64,000 nucleotides of DNA from G965276675 sp965276675 (GCA_965276675.1 OZ255624.1:2046001-2110000), one strand, 5' to 3'. Numbered from the stretch's first letter, positions 43,659-53,860 are shown. Notes: generated by a model not told the origin, from the letters alone. Numbers and translations: made by a program.

Positions 43659-44922
43659 GGCTGGCGAGCCTCTTGGCAGCGGAAAGGGAACTCTCGGGGG
43701 ACGACAATGTCAGCTTGCGATCGGCAACGTGGGAGAGCAGAACAAAGGCGACAAGCCGCAGCGCGCTCGCGGCCAGCATGGCGTAAATGGCTCCGGCAAT
43801 TCCGTAGCGATAGATAAAGAAGATCCCTGCCGTCAGCAGGAGCACGGTCCCGGCGACCTGGACCCACATGTAGCTCTCCGGGCGGGACATGCCACCCTCA
43901 TACGCGCCGATGACGGTGGCCAGGTATTGAAAGACAAAGGCAAAGACAAAGACGCGCAGCAGGGAAGAGAGCGCCACATAGGGTGAACTGCTGCCATAGA
44001 CCAGCGACATAGCGAACTTAGGAGCGATGGCGAGGCCAAGAAAGCAGGGCAGCAGCAGCAGTCCATAGCGGGCTCCATAGCGCAGCATGATGCTGCGGGC
44101 TTCCCGGATGCTGTCTTGCGAGCCGCGGGCTATGGCGGGAATCAGCAGATTGCTCACGCTGAAGATAATCGGATTGGCGACCCCGGCCAGGTTCAGCAGG
44201 GATTGATAACCCGCCACAGCTGCTCGTCCCGCAAAGAACTCCAGGGTCCAGCTGGGTATCTGCAGGGTAGTCATATTCAGCACATTGCCCGCCAGCGAGA
44301 TCCGGCCAAATCTCCATGCCGCGGCAAAGTCGCGCCGGGAGAGTGCTCGGGGCCACCGGACGCGTGCGATCAGCAGTTGTAGGGTGGCGGAGACCACGGA
44401 GGTGCCGGCCATCAGAAAGAAGATCACGTTCAGGCTTTTGGGACGAAAGAGTAAGAGCAGGAGGCCCTGGCCGAGATAGCTGAGCAGGTCCGGTCCGATA
44501 GCGGCGCGCGAGCGCAGATGTGCCAGCAGGCCGCGCCGCGCCGTCTCCTGCAACTGCCAAGCAATCATGGCCGCGATCAGTCCCGGAAGTACGTAGGCCT
44601 GGTGCAGGGCAAGTGCCGCGATGCTGAGCACCAGCGCCAGCGGAACTGCGTAGAAGCATGACTGAACCACGGAGACGCCGAGCAGGGCACGGAGATCCAG
44701 CTCGTTCATCTTTGCGCCAAGCAGCGTTAGCGGGTAGACAACCAGAGAGGAATGGCAGGTATTGATGGCGAACAGCGCAAGAAAGAGAAGGCTAAAAGAG
44801 CCATACTCCGCTCTGGACAGAGTACGCGCGAGCACCAGGGTTGTGAGGAAATTACCTGCGCTGACACCCCCCTGGTCCAGTAAGGACCAGGATGCCTCGC
44901 TGCGCATCAGCTTCTTAAGCAT
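43651..44922 (-). CDS. Polysaccharide flippase (Wzx-like)
   Basis: 423 residues, about 12-14 predicted membrane helices, polysaccharide-biosynthesis membrane family: SLLDQGGVSAGNFLTTLVLAR at the start is the typical opening. It would flip the lipid-linked repeat unit to the periplasm. An ATG at 44922 gives the family-like N-terminus; a GTG at 44982 adds 20 residues. No clear ribosome site for either. Neighbours are glycosyltransferases and the Wzy-like ligase/polymerase. Confidence 0.88.
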   Translation of the reverse strand: MLKKLMRSEASWSLLDQGGVSAGNFLTTLVLARTLSRAEYGSFSLLFLALFAINTCHSSLVVYPLTLLGAKMNELDLRALLGVSVVQSCFYAVPLALVLSIAALALHQAYVLPGLIAAMIAWQLQETARRGLLAHLRSRAAIGPDLLSYLGQGLLLLLFRPKSLNVIFFLMAGTSVVSATLQLLIARVRWPRALSRRDFAAAWRFGRISLAGNVLNMTTLQIPSWTLEFFAGRAAVAGYQSLLNLAGVANPIIFSVSNLLIPAIARGSQDSIREARSIMLRYGARYGLLLLPCFLGLAIAPKFAMSLVYGSSSPYVALSSLLRVFVFAFVFQYLATVIGAYEGGMSRPESYMWVQVAGTVLLLTAGIFFIYRYGIAGAIYAMLAASALRLVAFVLLSHVADRKLTLSSPESSLSAAKRLASHE

Positions 44923-45003
44923 GAGGGGAGTCCTTGGCAGTTGGGGAGGTGCGCCTTTGTAGGAGTCCGTAAGCACAGGCACAGAGCGAAGTGGCTCGGC
45001 GCA

Positions 45004-46605
45004 TTAAGGAGACTTTTTCTGACACTGGTAGATGTCGAGATAAGAAAACTGTTGCTGAACAGTACAAGCATACTGCGACGCCAGTGCAGACTCCAGGCTT
45101 GTATCTCCCTGCCAACGATGGCCGCGGTACCGGTTCATCACCACGGTCACGGATGACGCCTGGTGAGAGGAGTGGCCGATGTAGGAGGAGAGCTGAGAGG
45201 GATAAAGCTCGGTCGCTCCGTTGACTGGCAATCCATAGCGGCGCATCAGAATCGGCTGGCCAGCAGGCATAAAGACAGGAGCGGCATTTCCTTTAAGATA
45301 CTGTGCCGCTCCGCGATAATCATCTTTGCGGAAGGCGGAGTTGTAACGATAGTTGTAGACCGAGACTAGATTCAGGACTACCCAGCAGCCCAGTGCAAAC
45401 CAGAAGAGGCCTGTGCGATGGTTCCACTCACTACTGGCAAGCGAAGCAGAGTAGCCGACCAGCATGACCACGAGGGAAAACAATCCTGCGGCGTGACGCG
45501 GAAGTAGGTTCAAGTGCCCCAATCCCGCAAAGGCAACCAGGAGGGTGGCGGTGTATAAGACGGCAGTAAGCGCCAGGGTGGAGAGCTCGGCCGAGCGGCG
45601 GCGTGCGGTGCGGATCAGCAGCGCCACGGAGGCGCCGAGCACGACAACCGTGCCCGCGGCGGCCAGCAGGACCGGCCAGTACTGCAGCAGAACCGCGAGC
45701 TTGTGAGATCCGCGCAGCAGTTCAGGCGGCGGCGGCATGGTCGTCCCAAACAGGATGCCGTAGATCGTGTAGATGGCATTCATCCAAATGGGCTGCCGGA
45801 GCAGTGTAATGTCCTTGCCGGAGGAGGCGCCAGAATCAAAAAGCAGCAGAAGCCCGCATACGGTTGTGGCCAAGGTCCCGGTGAGCGCGGAGTAGCGCCA
45901 CAGACGCCACCACTTGCGGAGGTCGCGGCTGATCAGCAGGTCGGCAAAAGACAGCATCAGCACCAGAGTCCCGGTCAGAACACTGCCGAGGGCGCATAGC
46001 CCGGAGACGCAGGCGAGCGCCGCCACATTCAGGCGGCGAATCGTGCGCCGCGTAGAAGGCGAAAAGCGCAGCTTCAGCCACGCTGCCAGCAGCAGCATGG
46101 ACAGGCATTGCAGCATGGCGTACGGGCGTGCCTCCTGCGCGTAGTAGATCGAGTAGCTGGAGAGGGCGACAAAGCCGGCCGCCACAAATGCGGCTCTGCG
46201 CGACGCGCAGCGGTTAAAGCGCATTGCCGCAAAGGCAGCGATGCTCGATCCGGCGGAGAAGAGGGCGGAGGGAAGGCGGAGCGCCGCATCTGAGACGCCA
46301 GCGATCTTGGCCCAGCCATAGATCAGGAAATAATAAAGAGGCTGAAGGTGTTCACTGGTCGTGTAGCCAGCAAAACTCTGCAGAAACTTGGGAAAGCTGG
46401 ACGCCGATGCCAGCACGACGGTGTACCCCTCATCGAACCAGAGGCTTTGGTTCGTGATGCCGAGGATGCGCGTGCCGGCGAGGATGGCAAAGACCATAAG
46501 CAGGCAAACCGCAGAGGCAGAGAGCACACGCGTGCCAGCCGAGTGACCATAGCCGGTCTCCTGCCGGACGCTGGAATTGGGATAAGAAACGCTAAGATCG
46601 GCCAT
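45004..46605 (-). CDS. GT-C (GT39/ArnT-like) membrane glycosyltransferase
   Basis: 533 residues with about 11 membrane helices and a short soluble C-terminal part. The first periplasmic loop holds the acidic pair of this superfamily in SLWFDEGYT, and ALSSYSIYYAQEARPYAM follows, as in PMT/ArnT-like proteins. It would transfer a sugar from a lipid-phosphate donor on the periplasmic side, perhaps decorating the polysaccharide. The specific donor is unknown. Confidence 0.82.
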   Translation of the reverse strand: MADLSVSYPNSSVRQETGYGHSAGTRVLSASAVCLLMVFAILAGTRILGITNQSLWFDEGYTVVLASASSFPKFLQSFAGYTTSEHLQPLYYFLIYGWAKIAGVSDAALRLPSALFSAGSSIAAFAAMRFNRCASRRAAFVAAGFVALSSYSIYYAQEARPYAMLQCLSMLLLAAWLKLRFSPSTRRTIRRLNVAALACVSGLCALGSVLTGTLVLMLSFADLLISRDLRKWWRLWRYSALTGTLATTVCGLLLLFDSGASSGKDITLLRQPIWMNAIYTIYGILFGTTMPPPPELLRGSHKLAVLLQYWPVLLAAAGTVVVLGASVALLIRTARRRSAELSTLALTAVLYTATLLVAFAGLGHLNLLPRHAAGLFSLVVMLVGYSASLASSEWNHRTGLFWFALGCWVVLNLVSVYNYRYNSAFRKDDYRGAAQYLKGNAAPVFMPAGQPILMRRYGLPVNGATELYPSQLSSYIGHSSHQASSVTVVMNRYRGHRWQGDTSLESALASQYACTVQQQFSYLDIYQCQKKSP

Positions 46606-46661
46606 ATGTTCTATGGATCCTTTTCATGATTTATTTGCGAAACCAACACAAAAGGGGATAC

Positions 46662-48020
46662 TTAGCTCGTAATCGACTGGTCCTCAGGCGTCAAGATGCG
46701 GGGAGCGGGGGCGCGGCGACTGCGAAGCGGGGCCCAGGCGTGACCATCGAAGACAGGTGGAGGAGAGAGGGAGGTGTTGGCGGTGACGGGAGACCGCACC
46801 GGGGCTGACCGGCGATGGTGAACCGCCAATGAGGTGGTGAGCACGACGAAGAGCAGGTAGGGAAGAGCATCGCGAGTGATAAGCGAACTCTCTTCCAGGT
46901 TGTAGGTGAGCCAAATCACAATGAAGGTGACCGGCAGGTATTTTGCGGAAGAACGTTCGAGCGTAAGGTAGGCCAACGACCGCTTGACCGCCTGGAAGAA
47001 GGGGGGCAGAAACAGAATGGCGCCCATCACCCCAACGCCCGCCAGCAGATCGAGATAGCCATTATGCGCCGTCGGCACCAGCCAGCCTGAGCCGGCGACC
47101 ACCTCGAGCGACGCTCCTTTGAGTCCCTGCCAGAAGGCATCGAAGCCATAGCCCAGGAGTGGATGATGTCCGATAGCAAGCAACATCAGATGCCAAACCT
47201 CGGTTCTACCCGTCAGCGTCGAGTCTCTTGAAAGAAGCGAGAGGACGTTGGTGGAACTGGTACTGACAAAGACGACGAAAGCAGTGACCAGGGCCCCGCT
47301 TACTAATAGAATGGGGATTTTTTGCAGGCCGCGGAAGCGCGCGACCCGCCACAATGGCAGGCACAAAAAGCCGCAGGTCGTCGCCACAAGAGAGCCGGCA
47401 GACCGGGACATCAGAAGTAGAACCAAGGCCAGCAGCGTCAGCAGCCATCGGGCTGCGCCCAATCGCCGGAAGGGCGTAAACAGAAAGACGATGGCCGCGA
47501 AGCCCATCTCGATGCCGAAGATATTCTTGTGACCTGCTAGACCCCGGAGTGAGGTGACGCTCGACGCCGAGTAGACGTAGTTCCGGGCAGCCACAAAGAA
47601 GACGCCAACCAGAAAGATGTGGATCAGTGACGCAACAGAAAGTAGGCGCCCAAAACGCTGCACGCTGCATTGGGAGCCAACCACGACACCGACGATGGTT
47701 GTTGCGAGAAGCACCAAGGCGCGGCGGAAGGTGACCGCCGGATCCTGGCTCCACGCGGTCGATAGAATGCAGAAGAAGACAAAGAACAGCAACGGCTTGA
47801 TCTGGCCAAGGCTGCGCCAGGTCCGGCGCGCCTGCATGAGGACGACAGTCGCGAAAAAGGCGTAGATCAATCCTTGCGTAATGGCGATCGGGAGGTGCAC
47901 CTGCGTCGAAAGGCCGGCGAAGTTGTCGTCCGACATATCGGGCGACGTCAATCCGCTGACGACTCCCATCGTCTGAAGCAGAAGAAGCACCACAAAAGAT
48001 TTAAAGAGTATCGATCTCAT
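46662..48020 (-). CDS. O-antigen ligase / Wzy-like membrane protein
   Basis: 452 residues with about 11-12 membrane helices. The Wzy_C-type motifs are present: RGLAGHKNIFGIEMG and STLTGRTEVWHLMLLAIGHHPLLGYGFDAFW, with a periplasmic loop ending in AHNGYLDLLAGVG. It would polymerise repeat units or ligate glycan. The C-terminal 60 residues are Pro/Arg-rich and cytosolic. Next to the kinase/export fusion gene, which fits Wzx/Wzy-type assembly. Confidence 0.9.
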   Translation of the reverse strand: MRSILFKSFVVLLLLQTMGVVSGLTSPDMSDDNFAGLSTQVHLPIAITQGLIYAFFATVVLMQARRTWRSLGQIKPLLFFVFFCILSTAWSQDPAVTFRRALVLLATTIVGVVVGSQCSVQRFGRLLSVASLIHIFLVGVFFVAARNYVYSASSVTSLRGLAGHKNIFGIEMGFAAIVFLFTPFRRLGAARWLLTLLALVLLLMSRSAGSLVATTCGFLCLPLWRVARFRGLQKIPILLVSGALVTAFVVFVSTSSTNVLSLLSRDSTLTGRTEVWHLMLLAIGHHPLLGYGFDAFWQGLKGASLEVVAGSGWLVPTAHNGYLDLLAGVGVMGAILFLPPFFQAVKRSLAYLTLERSSAKYLPVTFIVIWLTYNLEESSLITRDALPYLLFVVLTTSLAVHHRRSAPVRSPVTANTSLSPPPVFDGHAWAPLRSRRAPAPRILTPEDQSITS

Positions 48021-48082
48021 AGTGTCGAGTTAGCCCACAGTGGCAGTGAGTGAAACAAGAGAAGCAGGTTTTTGCAACCGCA

Positions 48083-51000
48083 CTACTTGATTCCGTACAC
48101 GGCAGCGCCGGAGACGGAGGCGACGATCCCTTGGGTGCTCTGTTCGAAATTCTTGAAAGCACTGTCCGGGACGAAGACGATGTCGCCGGATTCGAGCTTC
48201 ACATCCGGCGCCTCGCCCTTCATGATCTGTTTCAGCTGCAGTGGCGTACGCGTGGGGCCGGCAGCGCCCTTGCGCACTAGAACGGCTTTATTGAGCGAGG
48301 CCGTCTTGGCTGTGCCCTGGGCCTCGGAGATCGCCTGCACTACGGTCATGCCACCGTTGTCGCGCATGATGTACTCACCCGGACGCACCACGTCGCCGAC
48401 CACGTAGACGATGCCGGCGCGCGGAACCACGATGATGTCCCCGGGGTAGACCTCGACATCGTTCCGCAAGACGGCAGAAGCGTCGTTCTGGGGAAGCGTC
48501 ACGGACTCGGACTTGTGCGTGTCGTGCCGCCGGATAGTCACGTGGGTATCCGCCTGCGCTGTCAGCCCGCTGGCCATGGCGATCACATCGACTAGGTTGC
48601 GCGGGGCATAGATGGGATAGACGCCAGGGTTCTTCACCTCACCCTCAAGGGTGACCCCGCGCGTAGTGAACTCCTTGATGGTGACGCTGACGTGAGGCTT
48701 GGCGATGAATTTGCGGCCCTTGAGCTGATTCTCGATGGTCTGCGAGGCCTGCTCCGCTCTCATATTGGCGACGGCGAGCTCCCCCAGCAGAAGCAAATTG
48801 ACCTTGCCATCCGAGGAGACGCGCACCTCCTGGGTCAGCTCAGGCGCATCGTAGACGCTGATCTGAAGAAGATCACCGGGAGCGATGGTCAAGGACTGCT
48901 CCTGAACGCCGCTTGCTGGCAGCGGCCCCTTCACCGCCTGCGCTCTCGCGCTGGGGGCAGCGCCGGCGGTTAGCATTAACAAGCCGGCGAAGAGGAGCAG
49001 GACGGAGCTCCAGGTGCGCCCCGAGGCCGAGGCTTGGACCGGTGCCGTGACGAGCTGGGTTGGCTCGGCTTCGTAGCTCCGGCCATACTCTCCCCAGTAG
49101 TAGTAGTAGTCAGATGACTTGAGGTTCACACCATTGATGACGATGCCTAGACAACGAACACTGGACCGGCTCAGAAGCTGCCAGGTGCGATAGAGCGAGT
49201 GACGCGCGCTCTTGCCGAACTTCGCCACCAGGATCACGGCATCCACAAAACCGGCCAGAGAGACGGCATCGGTGACGGGGAGCACCGAGGGTGTGTCGAT
49301 CAGGATGAAGTCGAACTTCTTCCGCAGTTCGCGGAGCATCTCGGACATGCCAGGGGAGCCCAAGAGCTCAGCCGGATAGGGCGGGCACTCGCCTGCCGGC
49401 ATCACCGAGAGTCCCGGCACCCCGGGGTGCGGCTCGATGTAGGCCTCATAGGAGGCAGAGTTCACAGCGGAGCTCAGGCCCGCTCTTGTCTGCAGACCGA
49501 GGGCGCGGCTGAGCGTTCCCTTGCGCATATCGGCATCCATCACCAGCACCGTCTTGCCCGATTGGGCAAAGGCCGCAGCTAGATTGAAGGTAGTAAAGCT
49601 CTTTCCCTCGGACTCCGTCGTACTGGTAATCTCGAGGACTTTGAGCGACTGGTTCGGCATGGTGCACAATACGGAGGTGCGCAGGGCGCGGAAGGCTTCG
49701 GCAACGCCCGATCGAGGGGCCCGGGCGGTGGTCTGGTAACTCCACTCTGGGTTGTCGATGCTCTGCCGGAGCAACTGCTGCGCCGAGCTAGGGAGTGCCA
49801 GGTCCGCGGCCGGGATCATGCCCAGGATGGGAGCCCCAAGCGCCTCCTCCAGCTGCTGTGGATCCCGCACCGAAACATCCATGGCCTCCATGATGAAGGC
49901 GACGATCAGCCCCAGCAGGGAACCGGCGAGCAGGGCAATGGCCATGTAGAGCGGGATGCTGGGTTTCGCCGGCTTGTCGGGAACCTGCGCGGGATCGAGG
50001 ATGTTGATGTCGCTCGAGCGCAGACCTGCCAAGACACCCGCCTCGGTAAGCTTGGTCACCATCCGCTCATAGAGGTCGCGATGACTATCCGACTCATGCT
50101 TGGCCGTGGTGTACTCGGAGGCCTTAAGATTCATCTGCGCAGCCAACGCCTTCTGCTGGTCGAGAGCCTTGGAGGCTGCTGCTTCGGTGTTGGCGGCCAC
50201 CTCGTACTCCGCCCTAGCCTGGGAGACAACTTTGGTCATCTCTCCTTGTATTGAGGCCTGCACCGACTTCAGTCGCTCCCCTGCCTGGATGACCTTGGGG
50301 TACTCCGGGCCATAATGCGCATTGAGCTCTGCATAGGTGGCAGCATCGTCCGACTCTTCCTGCCGGAGGTGCTGAAGCGGAGTAGGGTTGGGATTGCCCC
50401 CAGCCGCCTGCGATCCCACCAGCCCGGCCAATGCCTCCGGGTCGCGGCTCTTGGCCAGCCTGTAGATGGACTCTTTCACCACCCGCGTCGCTTGCGCCTG
50501 GGTGAGCTCGGTGTTCAGTTGTTCGAGCTTCGCATTGACCGCGTTGTTGCTTTCGTCGACGCCATAAATGCCGGACTGCTGCTGCAGGCGCGCCACATCC
50601 GCCTGTGAGTGCTCCACCTGAGACTTCATCGACTTCAATTCGTCGCCCAGCAGGCCCGCGGCTTTGGTGGTGGCGGTGTAGCGAACCTGGAAGTTGTACG
50701 TGGTGTAGTCGGCGAGCAGCTGATTGACCACCTGGGCCGCCCGCGCCGGGTCGCGATCTAGGTAGCTGACCGAGATAAGCCGGGTGCCGGCCACCGCATC
50801 GACTGCCAGGTTCTTGTGAAACTGCTTCAGCGCATAGGCCATGCGCTTGGGCGCTTTATCGAAGGGCAGGCCGGCTTCGCCCGGATCGCGCTTCAACCGC
50901 AAGGCCGGGCTATCTTCAAGCTTGAGCTCATGGAAAACCCGCAGCGCCAGGGTGTTGGATTTCAGGATGTCGACCTGCGTCTGGAGGGCCAGGTTGAAGT

Positions 51001-51301
51001 CCAGCGCATCGGAGACGCCCGAGGCCTCGGCGGCCGACTGCTCCGAGAGGTCCGCGGCCGGCGATTGCTTCAGCAGCTGCAATTTGGCGTCCGCCCGGTA
51101 CAGCCGCGGCGCAAAGATGCAGTAGATCCCGCCCAGAACCAGCGCTGCCAAAATCGTGATGAGGAGCTCACGCCGGCGCCGGCGCAGAACCTTCCAGATA
51201 TCCAACAGGTCGTATTCCCGTTCCGGCTCACGGGACGGCAACGTAGGCTGGTTTCGCTGCATTTGGGAAGGAAGAACGAGATTATGGCTCTGTGTATTCA
51301 T
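48083..51301 (-). CDS. Wzc-type tyrosine autokinase fused to a Wza-type SLBB export domain
   Basis: 1072 residues in one uninterrupted frame. Order: Wzz domain with membrane helix 1 (about 47-63); periplasmic coiled coil (to about 445); helix 2 (450-471); cytoplasmic BY-kinase with Walker A TTESEGKSF (561-569), A' VLVMDADMRKGTL (585-597) and B FILIDTPSV (665-673); tyrosine cluster YYYYWGEYGRSY (732-743). Then a third hydrophobic, signal-like segment (765-788, ending ARAQ), a Poly_export domain (TIAPGDLLQISVYDAPEL, 805-822) and two SLBB-like segments (about 890-930, 962-1010). E. coli encodes Wzc and Wza separately. There is no GTG or ATG at the junction that would restart translation. Confidence 0.93.
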   Translation of the reverse strand: MNTQSHNLVLPSQMQRNQPTLPSREPEREYDLLDIWKVLRRRRRELLITILAALVLGGIYCIFAPRLYRADAKLQLLKQSPAADLSEQSAAEASGVSDALDFNLALQTQVDILKSNTLALRVFHELKLEDSPALRLKRDPGEAGLPFDKAPKRMAYALKQFHKNLAVDAVAGTRLISVSYLDRDPARAAQVVNQLLADYTTYNFQVRYTATTKAAGLLGDELKSMKSQVEHSQADVARLQQQSGIYGVDESNNAVNAKLEQLNTELTQAQATRVVKESIYRLAKSRDPEALAGLVGSQAAGGNPNPTPLQHLRQEESDDAATYAELNAHYGPEYPKVIQAGERLKSVQASIQGEMTKVVSQARAEYEVAANTEAAASKALDQQKALAAQMNLKASEYTTAKHESDSHRDLYERMVTKLTEAGVLAGLRSSDINILDPAQVPDKPAKPSIPLYMAIALLAGSLLGLIVAFIMEAMDVSVRDPQQLEEALGAPILGMIPAADLALPSSAQQLLRQSIDNPEWSYQTTARAPRSGVAEAFRALRTSVLCTMPNQSLKVLEITSTTESEGKSFTTFNLAAAFAQSGKTVLVMDADMRKGTLSRALGLQTRAGLSSAVNSASYEAYIEPHPGVPGLSVMPAGECPPYPAELLGSPGMSEMLRELRKKFDFILIDTPSVLPVTDAVSLAGFVDAVILVAKFGKSARHSLYRTWQLLSRSSVRCLGIVINGVNLKSSDYYYYWGEYGRSYEAEPTQLVTAPVQASASGRTWSSVLLLFAGLLMLTAGAAPSARAQAVKGPLPASGVQEQSLTIAPGDLLQISVYDAPELTQEVRVSSDGKVNLLLLGELAVANMRAEQASQTIENQLKGRKFIAKPHVSVTIKEFTTRGVTLEGEVKNPGVYPIYAPRNLVDVIAMASGLTAQADTHVTIRRHDTHKSESVTLPQNDASAVLRNDVEVYPGDIIVVPRAGIVYVVGDVVRPGEYIMRDNGGMTVVQAISEAQGTAKTASLNKAVLVRKGAAGPTRTPLQLKQIMKGEAPDVKLESGDIVFVPDSAFKNFEQSTQGIVASVSGAAVYGIK

Positions 51302-51377
51302 CGATTTTCACGCTCGGGGCTCATTAAGTGAAGCATTGCTCAGGAGGCTTGGGAACGGATGGAAGCGATGCCGTCCC

Positions 51378-52835
51378 TCAGTCGCCGACGGTTGTCGTTT
51401 CCAGATGGTTTAAGGGAAGAGACGAGGCGGGAAGCGAGGGGGCCTGGTCCATGGAGGTGTTCAGCTCTCCAGGGAAGTGGTTCGACTGGCGCCCAACGCT
51501 GTAGTACACCAGACCGGCTGCCTCTGCAGCTTCAGCTGAGAGTACGTTTTTCCCGTCGATCAGGATGGGAAGGGAGAGCAGCTCTCGCACGCGTTTGAGG
51601 TCGAGTTCGGTAAACTCCTGCCATTCGGTGAGAACGAGCAGGGCATCCGCCCCCGCGCATGCTTCGTAGGCATCCGCGGCGAAGGTGACGGCGGGAAAGT
51701 CCTTGAGCTCAGCCTGCGCTCGCGTCGTCGCCGCCGGATCAAAAGCGACGATTGAGGCGCCCTCATGCGCCAGCGCCTTCACAATCTCGATTGCCGGTGA
51801 GTCGCGGATATCATCCGTCCCACCTTTGAATGCTAACCCCAGCACGGCGAGGCGCTTGCCCCGCAACGTCCACATCGCCTCCCGCACCTTCTTGAGAAAG
51901 CGCTCTTTCTGCTCCGCATTGATGGTCATCACCGCGGAAAGGAGAGAGAAGTCGTAGCCAATCTCGCGTGCCACAGAGCGAAAGGCCAGCACGTCTTTGG
52001 GAAAGCAGGAACCACCATAGCCGATGCCGGGGGTCAGGAACTTTGGCCCGATACGGGAGTCAGCCCCGATGCCTTCGACTACCTGCCGGATGTCGGCGCC
52101 CACGCCCTCGCAGATATGCGCGACAGCGTTGATAAACGAGATCTTCATGGCCAAGAAGGCATTGGAGGCGTGCTTGATCAGCTCTGCGCTTTTAACGCTA
52201 GTCACGATCAGGTGGGCGGGCTTGTCCCAGGGACCAGGGATTGCGTTCTCCCGCTTGTAGTAGCTGCCGTCGGTCAGCGGGCGGTAGACCTCCTGCAGCA
52301 CGGAGCGGGAGAACTCCCCGTCCACGCCCAGCAGAATCCGCTCCGGGTAGAGGAAGTCGGCAACGGCAGTGCCTTCCCGCAAAAACTCTGGATTCGAAGC
52401 AATGCTGAAGGTGCCGGGCCGGGCGCCATGCATCAGCATGGTGCGATGCACGGCTTCGCAGGTACGCACCGGCACCGTACTCTTCTCCACAATGACCTTG
52501 CGTCCGGTAAGCGAGCAGGCCAGCTCACGGGCTACACCCTCCACATAGGAGAGGTCCGCATCGCCATTTCTGGAAGGCGGTGTACCGACAGTGATGAACG
52601 CAACATCCGAGGCCTGGAAGGCCTCACGAATATCGGAAGAGAAGTGCAGACGGCGTCCGATATGACGCGCCAGCAACTCCGGCAGCAGGTTTTCGTGAAT
52701 GGGGACGTGACCGGCCTGGAGCTGCTCGATCTTGTTCTTGTCATTATCGACCGTGATAACTTCGTGGCCCAACTCGGCAAAGCAGGCGGCCGACACTAAC
52801 CCCACATACCCTGCACCAATGACGGCGATCTTCAT
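51378..52835 (-). CDS. UDP-glucose 6-dehydrogenase
   Basis: 485 residues; two-step NAD oxidation of UDP-glucose to UDP-glucuronate. N-terminal NAD motif KIAVIGAGYVGLVSA, substrate and catalytic segments EKSTVPVRT, SNPEFLREGTAVADF, LIKHASNAFLAMKISFINA, and catalytic Cys in GYGGSCFPKDVLAF. C-terminal domain RLAVLGLAFKGGTDDIRDSPA. A 40-residue tail follows the family end. It supplies the uronic acid precursor for the polysaccharide. It is first in the minus-strand run. Confidence 0.96.
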   Translation of the reverse strand: MKIAVIGAGYVGLVSAACFAELGHEVITVDNDKNKIEQLQAGHVPIHENLLPELLARHIGRRLHFSSDIREAFQASDVAFITVGTPPSRNGDADLSYVEGVARELACSLTGRKVIVEKSTVPVRTCEAVHRTMLMHGARPGTFSIASNPEFLREGTAVADFLYPERILLGVDGEFSRSVLQEVYRPLTDGSYYKRENAIPGPWDKPAHLIVTSVKSAELIKHASNAFLAMKISFINAVAHICEGVGADIRQVVEGIGADSRIGPKFLTPGIGYGGSCFPKDVLAFRSVAREIGYDFSLLSAVMTINAEQKERFLKKVREAMWTLRGKRLAVLGLAFKGGTDDIRDSPAIEIVKALAHEGASIVAFDPAATTRAQAELKDFPAVTFAADAYEACAGADALLVLTEWQEFTELDLKRVRELLSLPILIDGKNVLSAEAAEAAGLVYYSVGRQSNHFPGELNTSMDQAPSLPASSLPLNHLETTTVGD

Positions 52836-53860
52836 CTGAGATCCTCCATGTGTGTTGCTTCAATAAGTAGTTGCTTCAACCAGTCGGAAAATGTATGGTG
52901 ACCCTTGTTTGACCAGGCCCAGATCTTGCTTTCCTTAGCAGTTCAGACCATGCCGGTCTGACTTTACGCCGCGAGGAAGTATGAAGGGGCCTTAAGGCTT
53001 GCGTTCCATTCATGAGCTACCGAGCTTTCCGGCGTGAAGCCGGTTGATGCAAGCGAGCGCAAAAGCCAGTCGGAAACAAGCAAAAGCCAGTCGGAAACAA
53101 ATGGAGCTTCGCCATCTCGCTTAGATCATCCTCATCCGAAGCGTTTCCACATCGAGGTTTGGACCGGGGAATACGTGTAAGCGTACGGTGAGGAAGACGT
53201 GCGTACAAGGCTAACTTTGGTAACTGAGAAAGCGCTTAATAGAGCCAATTTCGATGACCATTCATCTGCAAAATTCGCTGCTTATGGCCAGTTTTATTTC
53301 AATTTCTTCACTCATACGGGACGCCACGTACTATGCCGTGTAGGTGCTTGGCCGCCCCACCCTTCACGTCAGTGTCCCTTTTGGGAATCACACTTAAGTA
53401 GAACGAGCTTCGGGAGGAAACCGGATTGCTTTGGCAGTTCTGCTTCTAAGTTTTATGCCGCTAGACAGACCGAAGAATGGGGAACCGCTCCAAGGCACGT
53501 TTTCCTTCTCCGAGAAAACAATTGCTGATGAATCATCAGCCTGCAAAGGCAAAGCTCATGAGGCATCGGTGAGGGTCGGAGAGCTGGACATACGTTGCCT
53601 CCCGACTGAAGCGATTTATGCTCCTGACCTAGGCGCGAGAGTGTCTGCTTCGCTAGGGAACAGGCGCACAGCGCGTATACTAATGAGTGTGGGTCTACCT
53701 CCTGCCCTGAAGCTACTGCCCAACGACTGTTGCCAATGGCAACGCACACCTTTGCCACTCTGTCGATCATTCGGTGATGCAGTGTCTGTCATTTGATGAT
53801 GCAGCTTTAGGCGTGGAATGCAGTTAACGTCCTTAACATGAAAGTAGAGATCCATCCATT
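52836..53860. other. 1025-bp mostly noncoding region
   Basis: No gene supported. It contains the upstream region of the UDP-glucose dehydrogenase gene, a hairpin TCAGACC-ATGCC-GGTCTGA (52943-52961), a small hairpin CCGGC-GTGAA-GCCGG (53029-53043), a 9-bp direct repeat TTGCTTCAA (52855, 52871) and three copies of CAGTCGGAAA (52881, 53067, 53088). Open frames such as 53431-53796 have no family resemblance. Part may be decayed coding sequence. Confidence 0.5.
53059..53100. repeat. Perfect 21-bp tandem duplication
   Basis: Two abutting identical units, 53059-53079 and 53080-53100, each containing CAAAAGCCAGTCGGAAACAA. The core CAGTCGGAAA recurs at 52881-52890. Confidence 0.8.

Noticed and set aside
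53059..53100. Possible CRISPR start from two 21-bp units
   Set aside because: The units abut without spacers and occur only twice, with no cas gene nearby; this is a tandem duplication.
53431..53796. 121-codon open frame in the noncoding kilobase
   Set aside because: No family resemblance, no ribosome site, irregular composition; perhaps chance or decayed sequence.
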